Positions 55,547 to 64,000 of a stretch of DNA of 64,000 bases are shown piece after piece. The position numbers and the translations under genes were made by a program. This stretch comes from Loktanella atrilutea. Lineage in GTDB: Bacteria; Pseudomonadota; Alphaproteobacteria; Rhodobacterales; Rhodobacteraceae. How positions within the stretch are numbered: position 1 is the first letter of the stretch; each line of letters begins with the position of its first letter. The notes beneath the pieces are model-generated. The model ran no database searches, had not been told where the DNA came from, and worked only from the letters and a program-made list of their open reading frames with translations. The stretch is taken from contig NZ_FQUE01000001.1 of the NCBI RefSeq assembly GCF_900128995.1, positions 310,001 to 374,000 of the forward strand, in the 5' to 3' direction.

Positions 55547-57364
55547 TCAGCTGGCCTTGGCGTGGCGCTTGCGCTCGTGCGGGTCGAGGTAGCGCTTGCG
55601 CAGGCGGATGGCGTTCGGCGTGACTTCGACCAGTTCGTCATCGTCGATGTAGGCGATAGCCTGTTCCAGCGTCAGCGTGATTGGCGTCGTCAGGCGCACG
55701 GCCTCGTCCGTGCCGGAGGCGCGGACGTTGGTCAGCTGCTTGCCCTTCAGCGGGTTCACCTCGAGGTCGTTATCACGGGTGTGCTCGCCGATGATCATGC
55801 CGGTGTAGACGGCCTCCTGTGCGCCGATGAAGAACTTGCCGCGATCTTCCAGCTTCCAAAGGGCGTAGGAGACGGAGGTGCCGTTTTCCATCGAGATCAA
55901 CACGCCCTGCCGGCGACCCTGGATCGGGCCCTTGTAGGGGGTCCAGCCGTGGAACAGGCGGTTCAGCACGCCGGATCCGCGGGTGTCGGTCAGGAATTCG
56001 CCGTGGTAGCCGATAAGGCCCCGCGACGGGACATGGGCAATGATGCGGGTCTTGCCGGCGCCGGCGGGCTTCATCTCCAGCAGGTCGCCCTTGCGGGGGC
56101 CGGTCAGCTTCTCAACCACGGCACCGGTGTACTCGTCATCCACGTCGATGGTGACTTCTTCCAGCGGCTCCATCCGCACGCCGTCCTCGGTCTTGAAGAT
56201 GACCTGGGGGCGGGACACGGACAGTTCGAAGCCCTCACGGCGCATGTTCTCGATCAGCACGCCCATCTGCAACTCGCCACGCCCCGAAACCTCGAAGGCA
56301 TCGCCGGTGGGGGTGTCGGCGATCTTGATCGCGACGTTGACCTCCGCCTCGCGCATCAGGCGCTCGCGGATCACGCGGGACTGCACCTTCTTGCCGTCGC
56401 GGCCCGCGAGCGGCGAATCGTTGATGCCGAAGGTGACGGTGATCGTGGGCGGGTCGATCGGCTGTGCCGGGATCGCGGTGTCGACGGACAGATCGCAGAT
56501 CGTGTCGGCCACGGTGGCCTTGGACATGCCGGCGAGGGTGACGATGTCGCCCGCCTCTGCCACGTCGATGGCGGTCTGGGACAGGCCGCGGAACGCCAGG
56601 ATCTTGGACACGCGGAACTGTTCGATCTTGTCGCCCTTGCGCGACAGCGCCTTCACGGTCTCGCCCGCGCGCAGCGTGCCGGCCTCGACCCGGCCGGTCA
56701 GGATGCGACCGATGAACGGGTCGGCGGACAGCGTGGTGGCCAGCATCTGGAACGGCTCTTCGCGGCGTTCGATCTGCTTGGGCATCGGCACGTGCTTGAG
56801 GATCATGTCGAACAGCGCGTCGAGGTTTTCGCGCGGACCGTCGAGTTCCATGTCGCACCAGCCGGAGCGGCCGGAGGCATACATCGCCGGAAAATCAAGC
56901 TGCTGGTCGTCGGCGTCGAGGGCGGCGAAAAGGTCGAAGACCTCGTCCAGCGCGCGATCCGGCTCCGCATCCTGCTTGTCGACCTTGTTCAGGACGACGA
57001 TCGGCCGCAGGCCCAGCGCCAGCGCCTTGGAGGTCACGAACTTCGTCTGCGGCATCGGGCCTTCAGCGGCGTCGACCAGCAGGACGACACCGTCGACCAT
57101 CGACAGGATCCGCTCCACCTCGCCGCCGAAATCGGCGTGGCCGGGGGTGTCGACGATGTTGATGCGGGTGCCTTTCCACTCGACACTCGTGCATTTCGCG
57201 AGGATGGTGATTCCGCGCTCGCGCTCGATGTCGTTGCTGTCCATGGCGCGTTCGGTCGTCGCCTCGTTCGCGCGGTAGACGCCCGATTGCTTCAGAAGCT
57301 CGTCCACCAGGGTGGTTTTGCCGTGGTCAACGTGTGCGATGATCGCAATATTGCGAATTTCCAT
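55547..57364 (-). CDS. typA: Ribosome-associated GTPase TypA/BipA
   Basis: TypA is a translational GTPase that assists 50S assembly and stress growth. The 605-residue protein has G1 [16 protein letters not shown] (residues about 9-24), the switch region [15 protein letters not shown]3 [14 protein letters not shown] and G4 LNKVDKQD. Domain II and the EF-G-like domains III and V follow, with [20 protein letters not shown], then the BipA-specific C-terminus with [20 protein letters not shown]. The length is standard. The gene is alone on the minus strand between two convergent or spaced genes. Confidence 0.97.
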   Translation of the reverse strand: MEIRNIAIIAHVDHGKTTLVDELLKQSGVYRANEATTERAMDSNDIERERGITILAKCTSVEWKGTRINIVDTPGHADFGGEVERILSMVDGVVLLVDAAEGPMPQTKFVTSKALALGLRPIVVLNKVDKQDAEPDRALDEVFDLFAALDADDQQLDFPAMYASGRSGWCDMELDGPRENLDALFDMILKHVPMPKQIERREEPFQMLATTLSADPFIGRILTGRVEAGTLRAGETVKALSRKGDKIEQFRVSKILAFRGLSQTAIDVAEAGDIVTLAGMSKATVADTICDLSVDTAIPAQPIDPPTITVTFGINDSPLAGRDGKKVQSRVIRERLMREAEVNVAIKIADTPTGDAFEVSGRGELQMGVLIENMRREGFELSVSRPQVIFKTEDGVRMEPLEEVTIDVDDEYTGAVVEKLTGPRKGDLLEMKPAGAGKTRIIAHVPSRGLIGYHGEFLTDTRGSGVLNRLFHGWTPYKGPIQGRRQGVLISMENGTSVSYALWKLEDRGKFFIGAQEAVYTGMIIGEHTRDNDLEVNPLKGKQLTNVRASGTDEAVRLTTPITLTLEQAIAYIDDDELVEVTPNAIRLRKRYLDPHERKRHAKAS

Positions 57365-57427
57365 GTGGTCTGCCTTTGTCCGGAGTTGTCGCGCGCATAC
57401 AGTGCAAACGCAGCAAAGGCTAGTCCC

Positions 57428-57763
57428 TTAGTGCGGCGTGGTGTCCGAGAAGAGCTGGATCACGACGATGCCCGCGATGATGAGCGCGAGGCCAAGGACC
57501 GCGGCGCGGTCCAGCCGCTGGCCGAAGACGACGAATCCGATGCCCGCGATCAGCACGATGCCAAGGCCGGACCAGATCGCGTAGACGATGCCGACCGGCA
57601 TGACCTTCAGCGCCAGCGCCATGAAGTAGAACGACGCCATGTAGGTCAGGATGCAGACCACGGTGGGCAGGGGGCGGGTGAACTGCTGGCTCGCCTGCAG
57701 CGCGGTGGTGCCGATGGTTTCGGCGATGATCGCGATGACGAGGGCAAGGTAATGGTATGGCAT
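57428..57763 (-). CDS. Small multidrug resistance (SMR) family transporter
   Basis: The 111-residue protein has four helices and the SMR hallmark Glu15 in VIAIIAETIGTTALQAS, the proton and cation site. SFYFMALALKVMPVGIVYAIWSG is the conserved second and third helix part. It exports cationic compounds or guanidinium-like molecules by proton exchange; subtype is not certain. The ATG at 57761-57763 was chosen as the natural first residue (MPYHYLALVIAII). Confidence 0.93.
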   Translation of the reverse strand: MPYHYLALVIAIIAETIGTTALQASQQFTRPLPTVVCILTYMASFYFMALALKVMPVGIVYAIWSGLGIVLIAGIGFVVFGQRLDRAAVLGLALIIAGIVVIQLFSDTTPH

Positions 57764-57806
57764 GCTGCCGGGATCACCGATGGACCGCGACTTGTCAATC
57801 CATGTG

Positions 57807-57841
57807 AAAGCGCCCCGGCAGCGGTGCTGCCGGGGCGCTTT
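57807..57841. terminator. Strong hairpin terminator with 16-bp perfect stem
   Basis: AAAGCGCCCCGGCAGC (57807-57822) pairs perfectly with GCTGCCGGGGCGCTTT (57826-57841) around GGT. Read on the minus strand it follows the stop of the membrane protein at 57864 by 22 bases. It is symmetric and may act both ways. Confidence 0.85.
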
Positions 57842-57863
57842 GCCGTCGCATGGGGTGCGGGCG

Positions 57864-58862
57864 TCAGCCGTGATAATGCAGCCCGCGGAAGGTGCGTCCC
57901 GCGTCGCGGTCGCGACCGCCGTGAACCGCACCTGCGAAGGCTGCGACACCGGCGATCAGGGCCGCGGCCGCCAGCACGAAGGCTGTCAGGATGCCGGCGT
58001 TGCGCGCGGTACGGGCGGCTTCGACGGCCGTGGCCTTGGCCTCGTCGGCCAGCTGCTGGGCCTCGTCCTTGGCGGCCTGCACCGCATCGGCGGCCTGCTG
58101 ACGGGCGGTCTGGGCGTCCGTCACGACCTGATCGACGCGGGCCTGCGCCTCTTGCTGGGTCATGTTCGTGCGCGCGGCGACGGCGCTGGCCAGATAGGTG
58201 CGGTCGGCATCGCTGACTTCACCGGTGCGATAGACATTGGCCACGATGCTGGCGGCCTGCTGGGCCACCTGCGCGGGGTCGGCGGCGTTCGGATCGACCT
58301 GTGCGGGACGCAAAAGCTGGTTCGACAGATACTCGGTCGGGTCCGCCTTGGCCTCGTCCGGAATCGCGGCACCGGCGGCATTCGCGACGCCAGAGGCGAC
58401 GCCGCCGACGGCGGATCCGGCGGTCTGCACGACGGCCCCCGCGGCCTGACCAGCGCCGGCGGCGACGGAGCCTGCGGTGTTCGCGGCAAAGCTGACGGCG
58501 TTGGACAGCAGCACGGCGGTGATGATCGTGCCAAGGCCCCAGACGGTGAGGCCATTGATGCCGTCGCGGGTGGTGACTTCATCCTTGGTGGCGGACTTGA
58601 CGCGGCGACGCATGCGGCCCGCGATGTAACCGCCTGCAAGGTAGGAGGCGATCAACGTCAGGACCAGCCACAGTGCGGTCAGGATCAGCTCGAAGGTGGA
58701 GGAGTCGTCGGTGCCGTCCAGCGTGATGCTCGACAGTCCGAGGGCGGCGCCGAAGGTGGTCAGCAGCAGGCCGATGGCGACGGCGACGACGGTGCCCGCG
58801 AAAATGGCAGCCCAGTCGACGTAGGATCCGTCGGTGGCCGTCGCGGTGTTCGGTGTGTTCAT
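57864..58862 (-). CDS. Conserved membrane protein (often called PhnA-like) with Ala-rich coiled segment
   Basis: The 332-residue protein has helices at about residues 16-40 (DWAAIFAGTVVAVAIGLLLT), 58-80 and 100-125 (GLTVWGLGTIITAVLLSNAV). An Ala/Gly-rich stretch and a long charged helix rich in Ala, Gln and Asp (about 215-290) follow, then a last helix (GILTAFVLAAAALIAGVAAF). The PhnA-like label is one I recall for such proteins and has no link to phosphonate use. A 24-residue membrane peptide gene lies 42 bases upstream on the same strand. Stress or envelope function is possible. Confidence 0.75.
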   Translation of the reverse strand: MNTPNTATATDGSYVDWAAIFAGTVVAVAIGLLLTTFGAALGLSSITLDGTDDSSTFELILTALWLVLTLIASYLAGGYIAGRMRRRVKSATKDEVTTRDGINGLTVWGLGTIITAVLLSNAVSFAANTAGSVAAGAGQAAGAVVQTAGSAVGGVASGVANAAGAAIPDEAKADPTEYLSNQLLRPAQVDPNAADPAQVAQQAASIVANVYRTGEVSDADRTYLASAVAARTNMTQQEAQARVDQVVTDAQTARQQAADAVQAAKDEAQQLADEAKATAVEAARTARNAGILTAFVLAAAALIAGVAAFAGAVHGGRDRDAGRTFRGLHYHG

Positions 58863-58904
58863 GGTGTTACCCTTTTGATGCGGTGATGTCGGTGTCGGTG
58901 CGGC

Positions 58905-58979
58905 TTAGCCCAGACCCAGCAACGACAGGACCGCCATGACCACGACAACGAGGCCCACAAGATAGATGATTCCGCCCAT
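58905..58979 (-). CDS. 24-residue single-helix membrane peptide
   Basis: The short frame encodes MGGIIYLVGLVVVVMAVLSL followed by LGLG and TAA. It is almost entirely one hydrophobic helix. AAGGA lies nine bases before the ATG at 58977-58979, so translation is credible. I recall close matches of this length in other Alphaproteobacteria. It precedes the conserved membrane protein gene by 42 bases, which suggests they share a transcript and possibly a complex. Confidence 0.68.
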   Translation of the reverse strand: MGGIIYLVGLVVVVMAVLSLLGLG

Positions 58980-59105
58980 TTGAATTCGTCCTTCATTCTG
59001 ACCGCCCGCAAGGTGCGGCGGTTTGGTGGAGGTGAACCTTGGGCGGGGTGCGTTGTTCCGTCGCAGCGGCGAAGATTCGCGCGATGCGGCTGCGGTTTGG
59101 ATATT

Positions 59106-59121
59106 CCTGATCTGGATCAGG
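59106..59121. promoter_or_regulatory. FNR/Crp-like palindrome CCTGATC-TG-GATCAGG
   Basis: The 16-bp palindrome contains CTGAT-N4-ATCAG, one base per half away from the TTGAT-N4-ATCAA box of FnrL/Dnr-type regulators. It lies 127 bases upstream of the 24-residue peptide start and overlaps the last codons of the YitT-like gene. Confidence 0.45.
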
Positions 59122-59719
59122 TCGCGATGTAGCGATCGCGGCGGTGGTTGAAGGTGATGATAAGGTTCAGCACCACGGCGCCCAGCAGGGACCACATCAC
59201 GATCGTGGCCGGGAACAGGAAGAACGCGGCGCCAAAGATCACCGCATCGACCGACAGCTGCACGTAGCCCGCCTTGAACCCGGTCGTGTCCTGCACCAGC
59301 AGCGCCACGACGCCAAGGCCGCCAAGGCTGCCGTTGTGGCGGAACAGGGCCAGCAACCCGAGGCCCGTCACGGCGCCGAACGTAATCGCAGCCAGCGCCG
59401 GGTTCAGCGTGGCGAAGGTCATGCCGCGCGGGATCAGCGTGCTGAGGACGGACAGCAGCGTGACGGAGATCAGCGACTTCACGGTAAAGACCGGCCCGAG
59501 CCTGCGCCAGGCCAGCACGTAGAAGGGCAGGTTGATGACGAAGAAGACGAGGCCGAAGGACCAGCCCGTCAGGTAGGCGATGATGACGGCCAATCCCGCC
59601 GTCTGCCCGGTGATCAGGCCGACCGCCGTCAGCACCGTCAGCCCGAGGGCGCAGAGGAAGACCCCGAGGGCCATGCCCTGGATGTCTTCGAGAAGGCTGT
59701 GCTTGGTGCTCGGGCTCAT
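59117..59719 (-). CDS. YitT-family membrane protein
   Basis: The 200-residue protein has about five helices and the YitT-like segments LTAVGLITGQTAGLAVIIAYLTG and FGLVFFVINLPFYVLAWRRLG. PRGMTFATLNPALAAITFGAVTG lies in the middle. Function of the family is unknown; a transporter is likely. The ATG at 59717-59719 was chosen because MSPSTKHSLLEDIQGMALG is the usual short N-terminus. It is followed by the small peptide gene region on the same strand. Confidence 0.85.
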   Translation of the reverse strand: MSPSTKHSLLEDIQGMALGVFLCALGLTVLTAVGLITGQTAGLAVIIAYLTGWSFGLVFFVINLPFYVLAWRRLGPVFTVKSLISVTLLSVLSTLIPRGMTFATLNPALAAITFGAVTGLGLLALFRHNGSLGGLGVVALLVQDTTGFKAGYVQLSVDAVIFGAAFFLFPATIVMWSLLGAVVLNLIITFNHRRDRYIAT

Positions 59720-59762
59720 GCCTGTCGGATAGGACAGCAATGATGACCTGTCTAGACGAGAA

Positions 59763-59788
59763 AGGCCGCCCCCGGGCGGGGACGGCCT
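59763..59788 (-). terminator. Rho-independent terminator after icd
   Basis: AGGCCG and CGGCCT with inner CCCC/GGGG pairs form a stem (59763-59788) that on the minus strand is followed by TTTCTC. It lies 41 bases after the icd stop. Confidence 0.75.
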
Positions 59789-59829
59789 CTGTGCTGTTCG
59801 ATTTCGGAACGACTGCCCGAAAAACGGGC

Positions 59830-61038
59830 TTACATCGCCTTTTGCAGGTTCTGGTCGACAGCGTCGAGGAAGCCTTCGGTCGTCAGCCACTTCTGATCCG
59901 GGCCAACCAGCAAAGCAAGGTCCTTGGTCATCTGGCCGCTCTCGACCGTGTCCACGACGACCTTTTCTAGCGTCTCGGCAAAGCGCATCAGCTCGGCGTT
60001 GTCGTCCAGCTTGGCGCGGTGCTTGATGCCACCGGTCCAGGCAAAGATCGACGCGATGGAGTTCGTCGACGTCGCCTTGCCCGCCTGATGCTGGCGGTAG
60101 TGGCGGGTGACGGTGCCGTGGGCGGCCTCGGCCTCGACGATCTTGCCGTCGGGCGTCATCAGCTGCGATGTCATCAGGCCGAGCGAGCCGAAGCCCTGCG
60201 CCACGGTGTCCGACTGCACGTCGCCGTCATAGTTCTTGCAGGCCCAGACGTAGCCGCCGGACCATTTCATCGAAGCGGCGACCATGTCGTCGATCAGGCG
60301 GTGTTCATAGGTGATCCCGGCCTTCTTGAAGTCCTCGGCGAACTCCTGGTCGAAGACCTCCTGGAAGATGTCCTTGAAGCGGCCGTCGTAGGCCTTCAGG
60401 ATCGTGTTCTTCGTCGAAAGGTAGACCGGGTAGCCGCGCTTCAGGCCGTAGTTCATGGATGCGCGGGCGAAGTCGCGAATGCTGTCGTCGAGGTTGTACA
60501 TCGCCATCGCCACGCCGGCGGAGGGGGACTGGAACACCTCGTGTTCGATCGTCTCGCCGTCGTCGCCGACGAACTTGATCGTCAGCTTGCCCTTGCCCGG
60601 GAAGCGGAAGTCGGTGGCCTTGTACTGGTCGCCGAAGGCGTGACGGCCGACGATGATCGGCTGGGTCCAGCCGGGCACCAGACGGGGCACGTTCTTGCAG
60701 ATGATCGGCTCGCGGAAGATTACGCCGCCCAGAATGTTGCGGATCGTGCCGTTGGGGCTGCGCCACATCTTCTTGAGGCCGAATTCCTCGACCCGCGCCT
60801 CGTCGGGCGTGATGGTGGCGCATTTCACGCCGACGCCGACTTCGGCGATCTTGTTGGCCGCATCCACGGTGATCTGGTCGTCGGTGCGGTCACGCTCCTC
60901 CATCCCCAGATCGTAGTAGAGCAGGTCCACGTCCAGATAGGGCAGGATCAGTTTCTTCTTGATGAAATCCCAGATAATGCGGGTCATTTCGTCGCCGTCG
61001 AGTTCGACGATCGGGTTGGCTACCTTGATCTTGGACAT
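59830..61038 (-). CDS. icd: NADP-dependent isocitrate dehydrogenase (eukaryotic-type)
   Basis: This TCA-cycle enzyme makes 2-oxoglutarate and NADPH. The 402-residue protein is the homodimeric subfamily II type: [36 protein letters not shown] with the substrate Ser/Asn, [33 protein letters not shown] and [17 protein letters not shown]. This form is typical for Rhodobacterales rather than the E. coli form. The gene stands alone with a terminator after it. Confidence 0.98.
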   Translation of the reverse strand: MSKIKVANPIVELDGDEMTRIIWDFIKKKLILPYLDVDLLYYDLGMEERDRTDDQITVDAANKIAEVGVGVKCATITPDEARVEEFGLKKMWRSPNGTIRNILGGVIFREPIICKNVPRLVPGWTQPIIVGRHAFGDQYKATDFRFPGKGKLTIKFVGDDGETIEHEVFQSPSAGVAMAMYNLDDSIRDFARASMNYGLKRGYPVYLSTKNTILKAYDGRFKDIFQEVFDQEFAEDFKKAGITYEHRLIDDMVAASMKWSGGYVWACKNYDGDVQSDTVAQGFGSLGLMTSQLMTPDGKIVEAEAAHGTVTRHYRQHQAGKATSTNSIASIFAWTGGIKHRAKLDDNAELMRFAETLEKVVVDTVESGQMTKDLALLVGPDQKWLTTEGFLDAVDQNLQKAM

Positions 61039-61131
61039 GGGTATCCCCTTTGGGCACGTTGCGATTGCAGACGTCCTAGCGGATATCGATGGGCGCGTGA
61101 AGGCGGTATACCTGTGTATACCGTAAAATCG

Positions 61132-62133
61132 TCAGGCGGCCCGCGCGGTCGGGATGATGGCCTGTTCGATCAGATCGGTCAGGACCCCGAAATAGCCGTC
61201 GCTGCGTGCGGGCAGGGTGGGGTCGGACGTGATGACGACGCTGGTCGCAAGCGCCGGGACGATGCAGATGATCTGCCCGCCGTAGCCGCGCGCCAGCGCA
61301 TAGTCGGACCCTTGGGCGCGGCCCAGAAACCAGCCGTAGCCATAGGACAGACCGGAGTAGGGAGAGCGGGTCTGCGGCGCGAAGGAGGCCGCGATCCAGT
61401 CGCGGCTGACGATGCGGGCGCCGTCCCACGTGCCGCCCTGCCGGATCATCTCGGCAAAGCGCAGCATGGCCGTGGGGGTCAGTGCCATCTCGTTCCCGCC
61501 CAGATAGCGGCCCTGCGGGTCGCGGGTCCATGGCGGGATGTCGATACCGAGCGGGCGGCCCAGACGCTGGCGCGCAAGGTCCAGCAGGTTTGTGTCGGCC
61601 ACCGTGGACAGGACGGCGCCAAGGACGTGGATGGACCCGGTGGAATACAGCATACGGCCCCCCGGTTCGGCCACGAAGGGACGCGACAGCGCATTGGCGA
61701 CCCAGTTGCCACTGCTGACCCAGCTGCCATAGCCGGGGCCGGAGGTGCGTTCCAAACCCGCGCGCATGGTCACGAGGTCCTGTACGGTCAGGTCCGCCAC
61801 GCGCGGATCGGCACCGGCGGGGATCAGGCGCGGGGCAACTTCGGACAGGGTGTTGTCGAGGGTCAACTCGCCCCGTTCGATGGCGATGCCGGTCAGGGTC
61901 GCGACGATGGTCTTGGACACGGACTTTATGTTGGCCAGCCGGTCCAGCCCCGGTCCGCGCGGCGCGATCGCCAGCACCCGCGCGCCGTTCCGGGCGACGA
62001 TCAGGCTGTGCAACTGATCCAGACTCCGCGCCCGATCCGCCACGGCGTCCCAGCCGGCGGCCTGCGCCGGTAGGCGCGTTGCGGTGGCGGCCAGCGTGCC
62101 GGCAAGGAAGAGGCGTCGGGTCAGGTCTGTCAT
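61132..62133 (-). CDS. Serine hydrolase (class C beta-lactamase / esterase fold), exported
   Basis: The 333-residue protein has a twin-arginine-like signal (TDLTRRLFLAGTLAATATRL, cleavage near PAQA) and a penicillin-binding fold. The nucleophile motif SxxK is seen in ANIKSVSKTIVATL. The second motif, usually YxN, appears as YST in GGRMLYSTGSIHV, which argues against true beta-lactamase activity. LSYGYGWFLG and ARGYGGQIICIVP follow. It may be an esterase or a peptidase acting on cell wall material. The ATG at 62131-62133 was chosen over an upstream frame. Confidence 0.88.
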   Translation of the reverse strand: MTDLTRRLFLAGTLAATATRLPAQAAGWDAVADRARSLDQLHSLIVARNGARVLAIAPRGPGLDRLANIKSVSKTIVATLTGIAIERGELTLDNTLSEVAPRLIPAGADPRVADLTVQDLVTMRAGLERTSGPGYGSWVSSGNWVANALSRPFVAEPGGRMLYSTGSIHVLGAVLSTVADTNLLDLARQRLGRPLGIDIPPWTRDPQGRYLGGNEMALTPTAMLRFAEMIRQGGTWDGARIVSRDWIAASFAPQTRSPYSGLSYGYGWFLGRAQGSDYALARGYGGQIICIVPALATSVVITSDPTLPARSDGYFGVLTDLIEQAIIPTARAA

Positions 62134-62190
62134 GGCCCTCAGATGGGGCGGCGGCGGCCCCCGGCCACTCACCGCCCGATCACGCCTGTG

Positions 62191-63174
62191 TCAGAGCGTC
62201 AGGATCGTCGAACCGGTCGTCTTGCGCGCCTCGAGGTCGCGGTGCGCTTCTGCCACCTTGTCCAGCGGGTAGCTCTGACCGATGTTGATCGTGACGGCAC
62301 CGCTGGCGACCTTGTCGAACAGGTGCTGCGCCATTTCCTGACAAACCACGTGGTCCGCGATATGGCTGAACAGGGTTGGGCGGGTGATCTGCAGCGACCC
62401 CTTCTTGCCCAGCATTCCCAGATCGACCGGCGGCACCACGCCAGAGGCATTGCCGAAGCTGATCATCATGCCGACGGGCCGCAGGCAGTCGAGCGAGCCT
62501 TCGAAGGTATCCTTGCCCACCGCGTCCATCACCACGTCGACGCCGCGCCCGTTGGTCAGCTCGCGGACGCGACCGACGAAATCCTCGTCCTCGTAGTTGA
62601 TCATGTGCGTGGCACCATGATCCAGCGCCAGCTGACACTTCGCATCGCTGCCGGCGGTCCCGATCAGCGTGATACCCTCGCTTTTCGCCCACTGGCAGGC
62701 GATCAGGCCGACCCCGCCGGCGGCGGCGTGCATCAGGACAGTGTCGCCGGCCTTCAGCGGGACCGTGCGGTGGAACAGGTATTCGACCGTCATGCCCTGC
62801 AGCATCATCGCCGCGCCTTCCTCGAAGCTGATCGCGTCGGGCAGGGGGCAGACCTGTGCCGCCGGCATCACCCGGGCCGCGCAATAGGCACCCGGCGGGT
62901 TGGAGGCATAGGCGGCGCGGTCGCCGACCTTGAGGTGCGTGACACCCTCGCCCACGGCCTCGATCACGCCAGAGGCTTCCATGCCGATGCCGTGCGGCAG
63001 GTCGAGGGGGTAGACACCACTGCGGTGATAGACGTCGATGTAGTTCAGGCCGCAGGCCTTGTGCGCGATGCGGACCTCGCCCCGGTCCGGGTCGCCGACG
63101 GGGCGATCCTCGATCTGAAAGACGTCGGGGCCGCCGGTGTCGCGGATGATGACGGTGCGGGCTGTATCGGTCAT
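62191..63174 (-). CDS. NADPH:quinone oxidoreductase family protein (zeta-crystallin-like)
   Basis: The 327-residue medium-chain dehydrogenase/reductase lacks the structural zinc Cys residues and matches QOR. Motifs are ACGLNYIDVYHRSGVYPLDLP, HGIGMEASGVIEAVGEGV, the NADPH loop VLMHAAAGGVGLIACQWAK and ITRPTLFSHIADHVVCQEMA. It reduces quinones with one electron from NADPH. The ATG at 63172-63174 is used. It lies 86 bases after the TorD gene and has no clear operon partner. Confidence 0.93.
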   Translation of the reverse strand: MTDTARTVIIRDTGGPDVFQIEDRPVGDPDRGEVRIAHKACGLNYIDVYHRSGVYPLDLPHGIGMEASGVIEAVGEGVTHLKVGDRAAYASNPPGAYCAARVMPAAQVCPLPDAISFEEGAAMMLQGMTVEYLFHRTVPLKAGDTVLMHAAAGGVGLIACQWAKSEGITLIGTAGSDAKCQLALDHGATHMINYEDEDFVGRVRELTNGRGVDVVMDAVGKDTFEGSLDCLRPVGMMISFGNASGVVPPVDLGMLGKKGSLQITRPTLFSHIADHVVCQEMAQHLFDKVASGAVTINIGQSYPLDKVAEAHRDLEARKTTGSTILTL

Positions 63175-63260
63175 GGCGTGGGCCTTTCGGGCAGTCTTTG
63201 GGATACGGACATGGTGGTGGCCGCCGCCCGGAGGACAAGGGGCGGCAAGGGGAGGTCAGG

Positions 63261-63866
63261 TCAGGACGACATCCGGAACGCCTCGCGCTCGATCTCGAGG
63301 AAGGCGAGGCCCAGATCGCCGACGGCGGTATAGAACGCCGCCCCCTCGGCCTGGGTCAGATCGGTCATGAAGCGGTCGGCCCAGGGGCCGATATGCTTGT
63401 CGAAAAAGTCCTGTTGTGCCGCGGGCCCGGCGGGCGAACCGAACCGTCCGGTGATCAGGCCCGCCATCATCTCGAACAGGGCGGCGATGTTGTCCTCGGG
63501 ATCGGATGTGCCGCCGGACCGGGCGATTCCCAGCGTCTTCATGTCGCCACGCAGCCGCGCCAGCGGCTTGTCGTTCAGAAAGCCGGTCAGGTAGTAGCTG
63601 GCGTAGGGCAGCAGTTCGCCGCGCCCGACCCCGATGAACAGCGCGTTGTATTCGCGGGTCAGCGCCTGCGGTGTCGCGGCACCCGCCGCCCGCGCCAGCC
63701 GCTCGATGCCCTGCCCAAGGCGCGATGCGTCCCCGGTCAGGCCGGCGGTGCGGTCCAGCAATGCCTGATCGGGCGGTGCAGTCAGCAGGACGGCGAGGAA
63801 GTCGTAAAGGTCCGCGCGCAGGCGATCCTCGGGATCGATGGAAAGGGAAGAGGTGGCGTCGGTCAT
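63261..63866 (-). CDS. TorD/DmsD-family redox-enzyme chaperone
   Basis: The 201-residue helical protein fits the TorD family that helps mature Tat-exported molybdoenzymes: LRADLYDFLAVLLTAPPDQA, LTREYNALFIGVGRGELLPY with the typical YNxLF pattern, and PYASYYLTGFLNDKPLARLR. In Rhodobacteraceae such a gene usually accompanies formate dehydrogenase. Here its start overlaps the stop of a DUF3306 gene as ATGA (63863-63866). The downstream neighbour is a quinone reductase rather than formate dehydrogenase genes. Confidence 0.9.
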   Translation of the reverse strand: MTDATSSLSIDPEDRLRADLYDFLAVLLTAPPDQALLDRTAGLTGDASRLGQGIERLARAAGAATPQALTREYNALFIGVGRGELLPYASYYLTGFLNDKPLARLRGDMKTLGIARSGGTSDPEDNIAALFEMMAGLITGRFGSPAGPAAQQDFFDKHIGPWADRFMTDLTQAEGAAFYTAVGDLGLAFLEIEREAFRMSS

Positions 63867-64000
63867 GTGCTGTCTCCGAATTGAAAGCGCATGCGGCGCG
63901 GGAACGGGGGAGTGTCGTCTTCCGGCACGGGTGGCGGATCGGTTGCGGCGGGATCGGCGAGGGGAGCAGGGTCTTCGACCGTGGGCGCCTCTGCCAAGGC
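63863..64000 (-). CDS. DUF3306 domain protein, 5' part beyond the window
   Basis: Only the last 45 residues and the TGA are visible. They are Pro/Asp-rich (VEDPAPLADPAATDPPPVPE) and end in PFPRRMRFQFGDST. The RRMRF ending next to a TorD gene is typical for DUF3306 proteins, which occur with DUF3305 and formate dehydrogenase accessory genes. The start lies outside. The overlap with torD shows translational coupling. Confidence 0.72.
   Translation of the reverse strand, partial: ALAEAPTVEDPAPLADPAATDPPPVPEDDTPPFPRRMRFQFGDST

Noticed and set aside
61132-62133. Beta-lactamase resistance gene
   Set aside because: The fold matches, but the YxN motif is YST and the KTG-type motif is not evident, so antibiotic hydrolysis is not supported.

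Overview
The window looks like a chromosomal stretch from an alphaproteobacterium of the Rhodobacterales (Rhodobacteraceae/Roseobacter group). The evidence is the high GC content with strong GC3 bias, a CckA hybrid kinase, eukaryotic-type NADP isocitrate dehydrogenase, a trpE / yibQ-type / trpG arrangement, a GAAC-N7-GAAC SOS box before recA, and several copies of a GC hairpin followed by a GGNAGTATTT-like tail that I associate with this family. No plasmid, phage, IS, CRISPR or rRNA features are visible. There is one tRNA gene (Pro-TGG).

Layout. 1-6.4 kb: tryptophan entry genes (trpG partial, trpE, SurA/PpiD-type foldase) with a divergent polysaccharide deacetylase (YibQ-like) in the opposite orientation and a small conserved gene that appears frameshifted. 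6.5-12.1 kb: housekeeping genes (aminotransferase, DUF2127, gpt, LysE exporter, fabI, pdxH, double cold-shock protein, DUF192) and tRNA-Pro. 12.2-20.4 kb: Na/Pi symporter family protein, inositol-monophosphatase-family enzyme, an FbpABC/AfuABC-type ABC transporter and a divergent LacI-family regulator with two matching operator palindromes. The binding protein keeps the His-Asp and Glu positions I recall for hexose-phosphate binding in AfuA, so this is probably a phosphorylated-sugar uptake and dephosphorylation module rather than an iron transporter.

20.4-31.4 kb: an amidase plus oligopeptide-type ABC operon (minus strand) faces an NMT1/SsuABC-type ABC transporter (plus strand) whose ATPase and permease genes are separated by a CoxG-like gene; a small secreted ClpP-fold-like protein follows. 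31.6-37.3 kb: corrinoid-activator-type ASKHA/2Fe-2S protein, a TVP38-like membrane protein, guaB and an RsmB-type rRNA methyltransferase. 37.3-45.1 kb: cckA with a CtrA-like box, then a sugar cluster (glk and GH1 beta-glucosidase diverging from GH13 alpha-glucosidase and an HpcH/HpaI aldolase).

45.1-55.4 kb: a one-carbon operon (CvfC-type small protein, methylene-THF reductase, methyl-THF:corrinoid methyltransferase, small conserved protein), ppx/gppA, rlmE, a sulfotransferase, recA, alaS, DUF1330 and MOSC genes. 55.5-64 kb: typA, an SMR transporter, a membrane protein with a 24-residue membrane peptide upstream, YitT-like protein, icd, serine hydrolase, quinone oxidoreductase, TorD and a partial DUF3306 gene. 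A family of paired AT-rich palindromes sits just after three stop codons (45.1, 49.1, 55.4 kb). It is the most distinctive unexplained repeat in the window.
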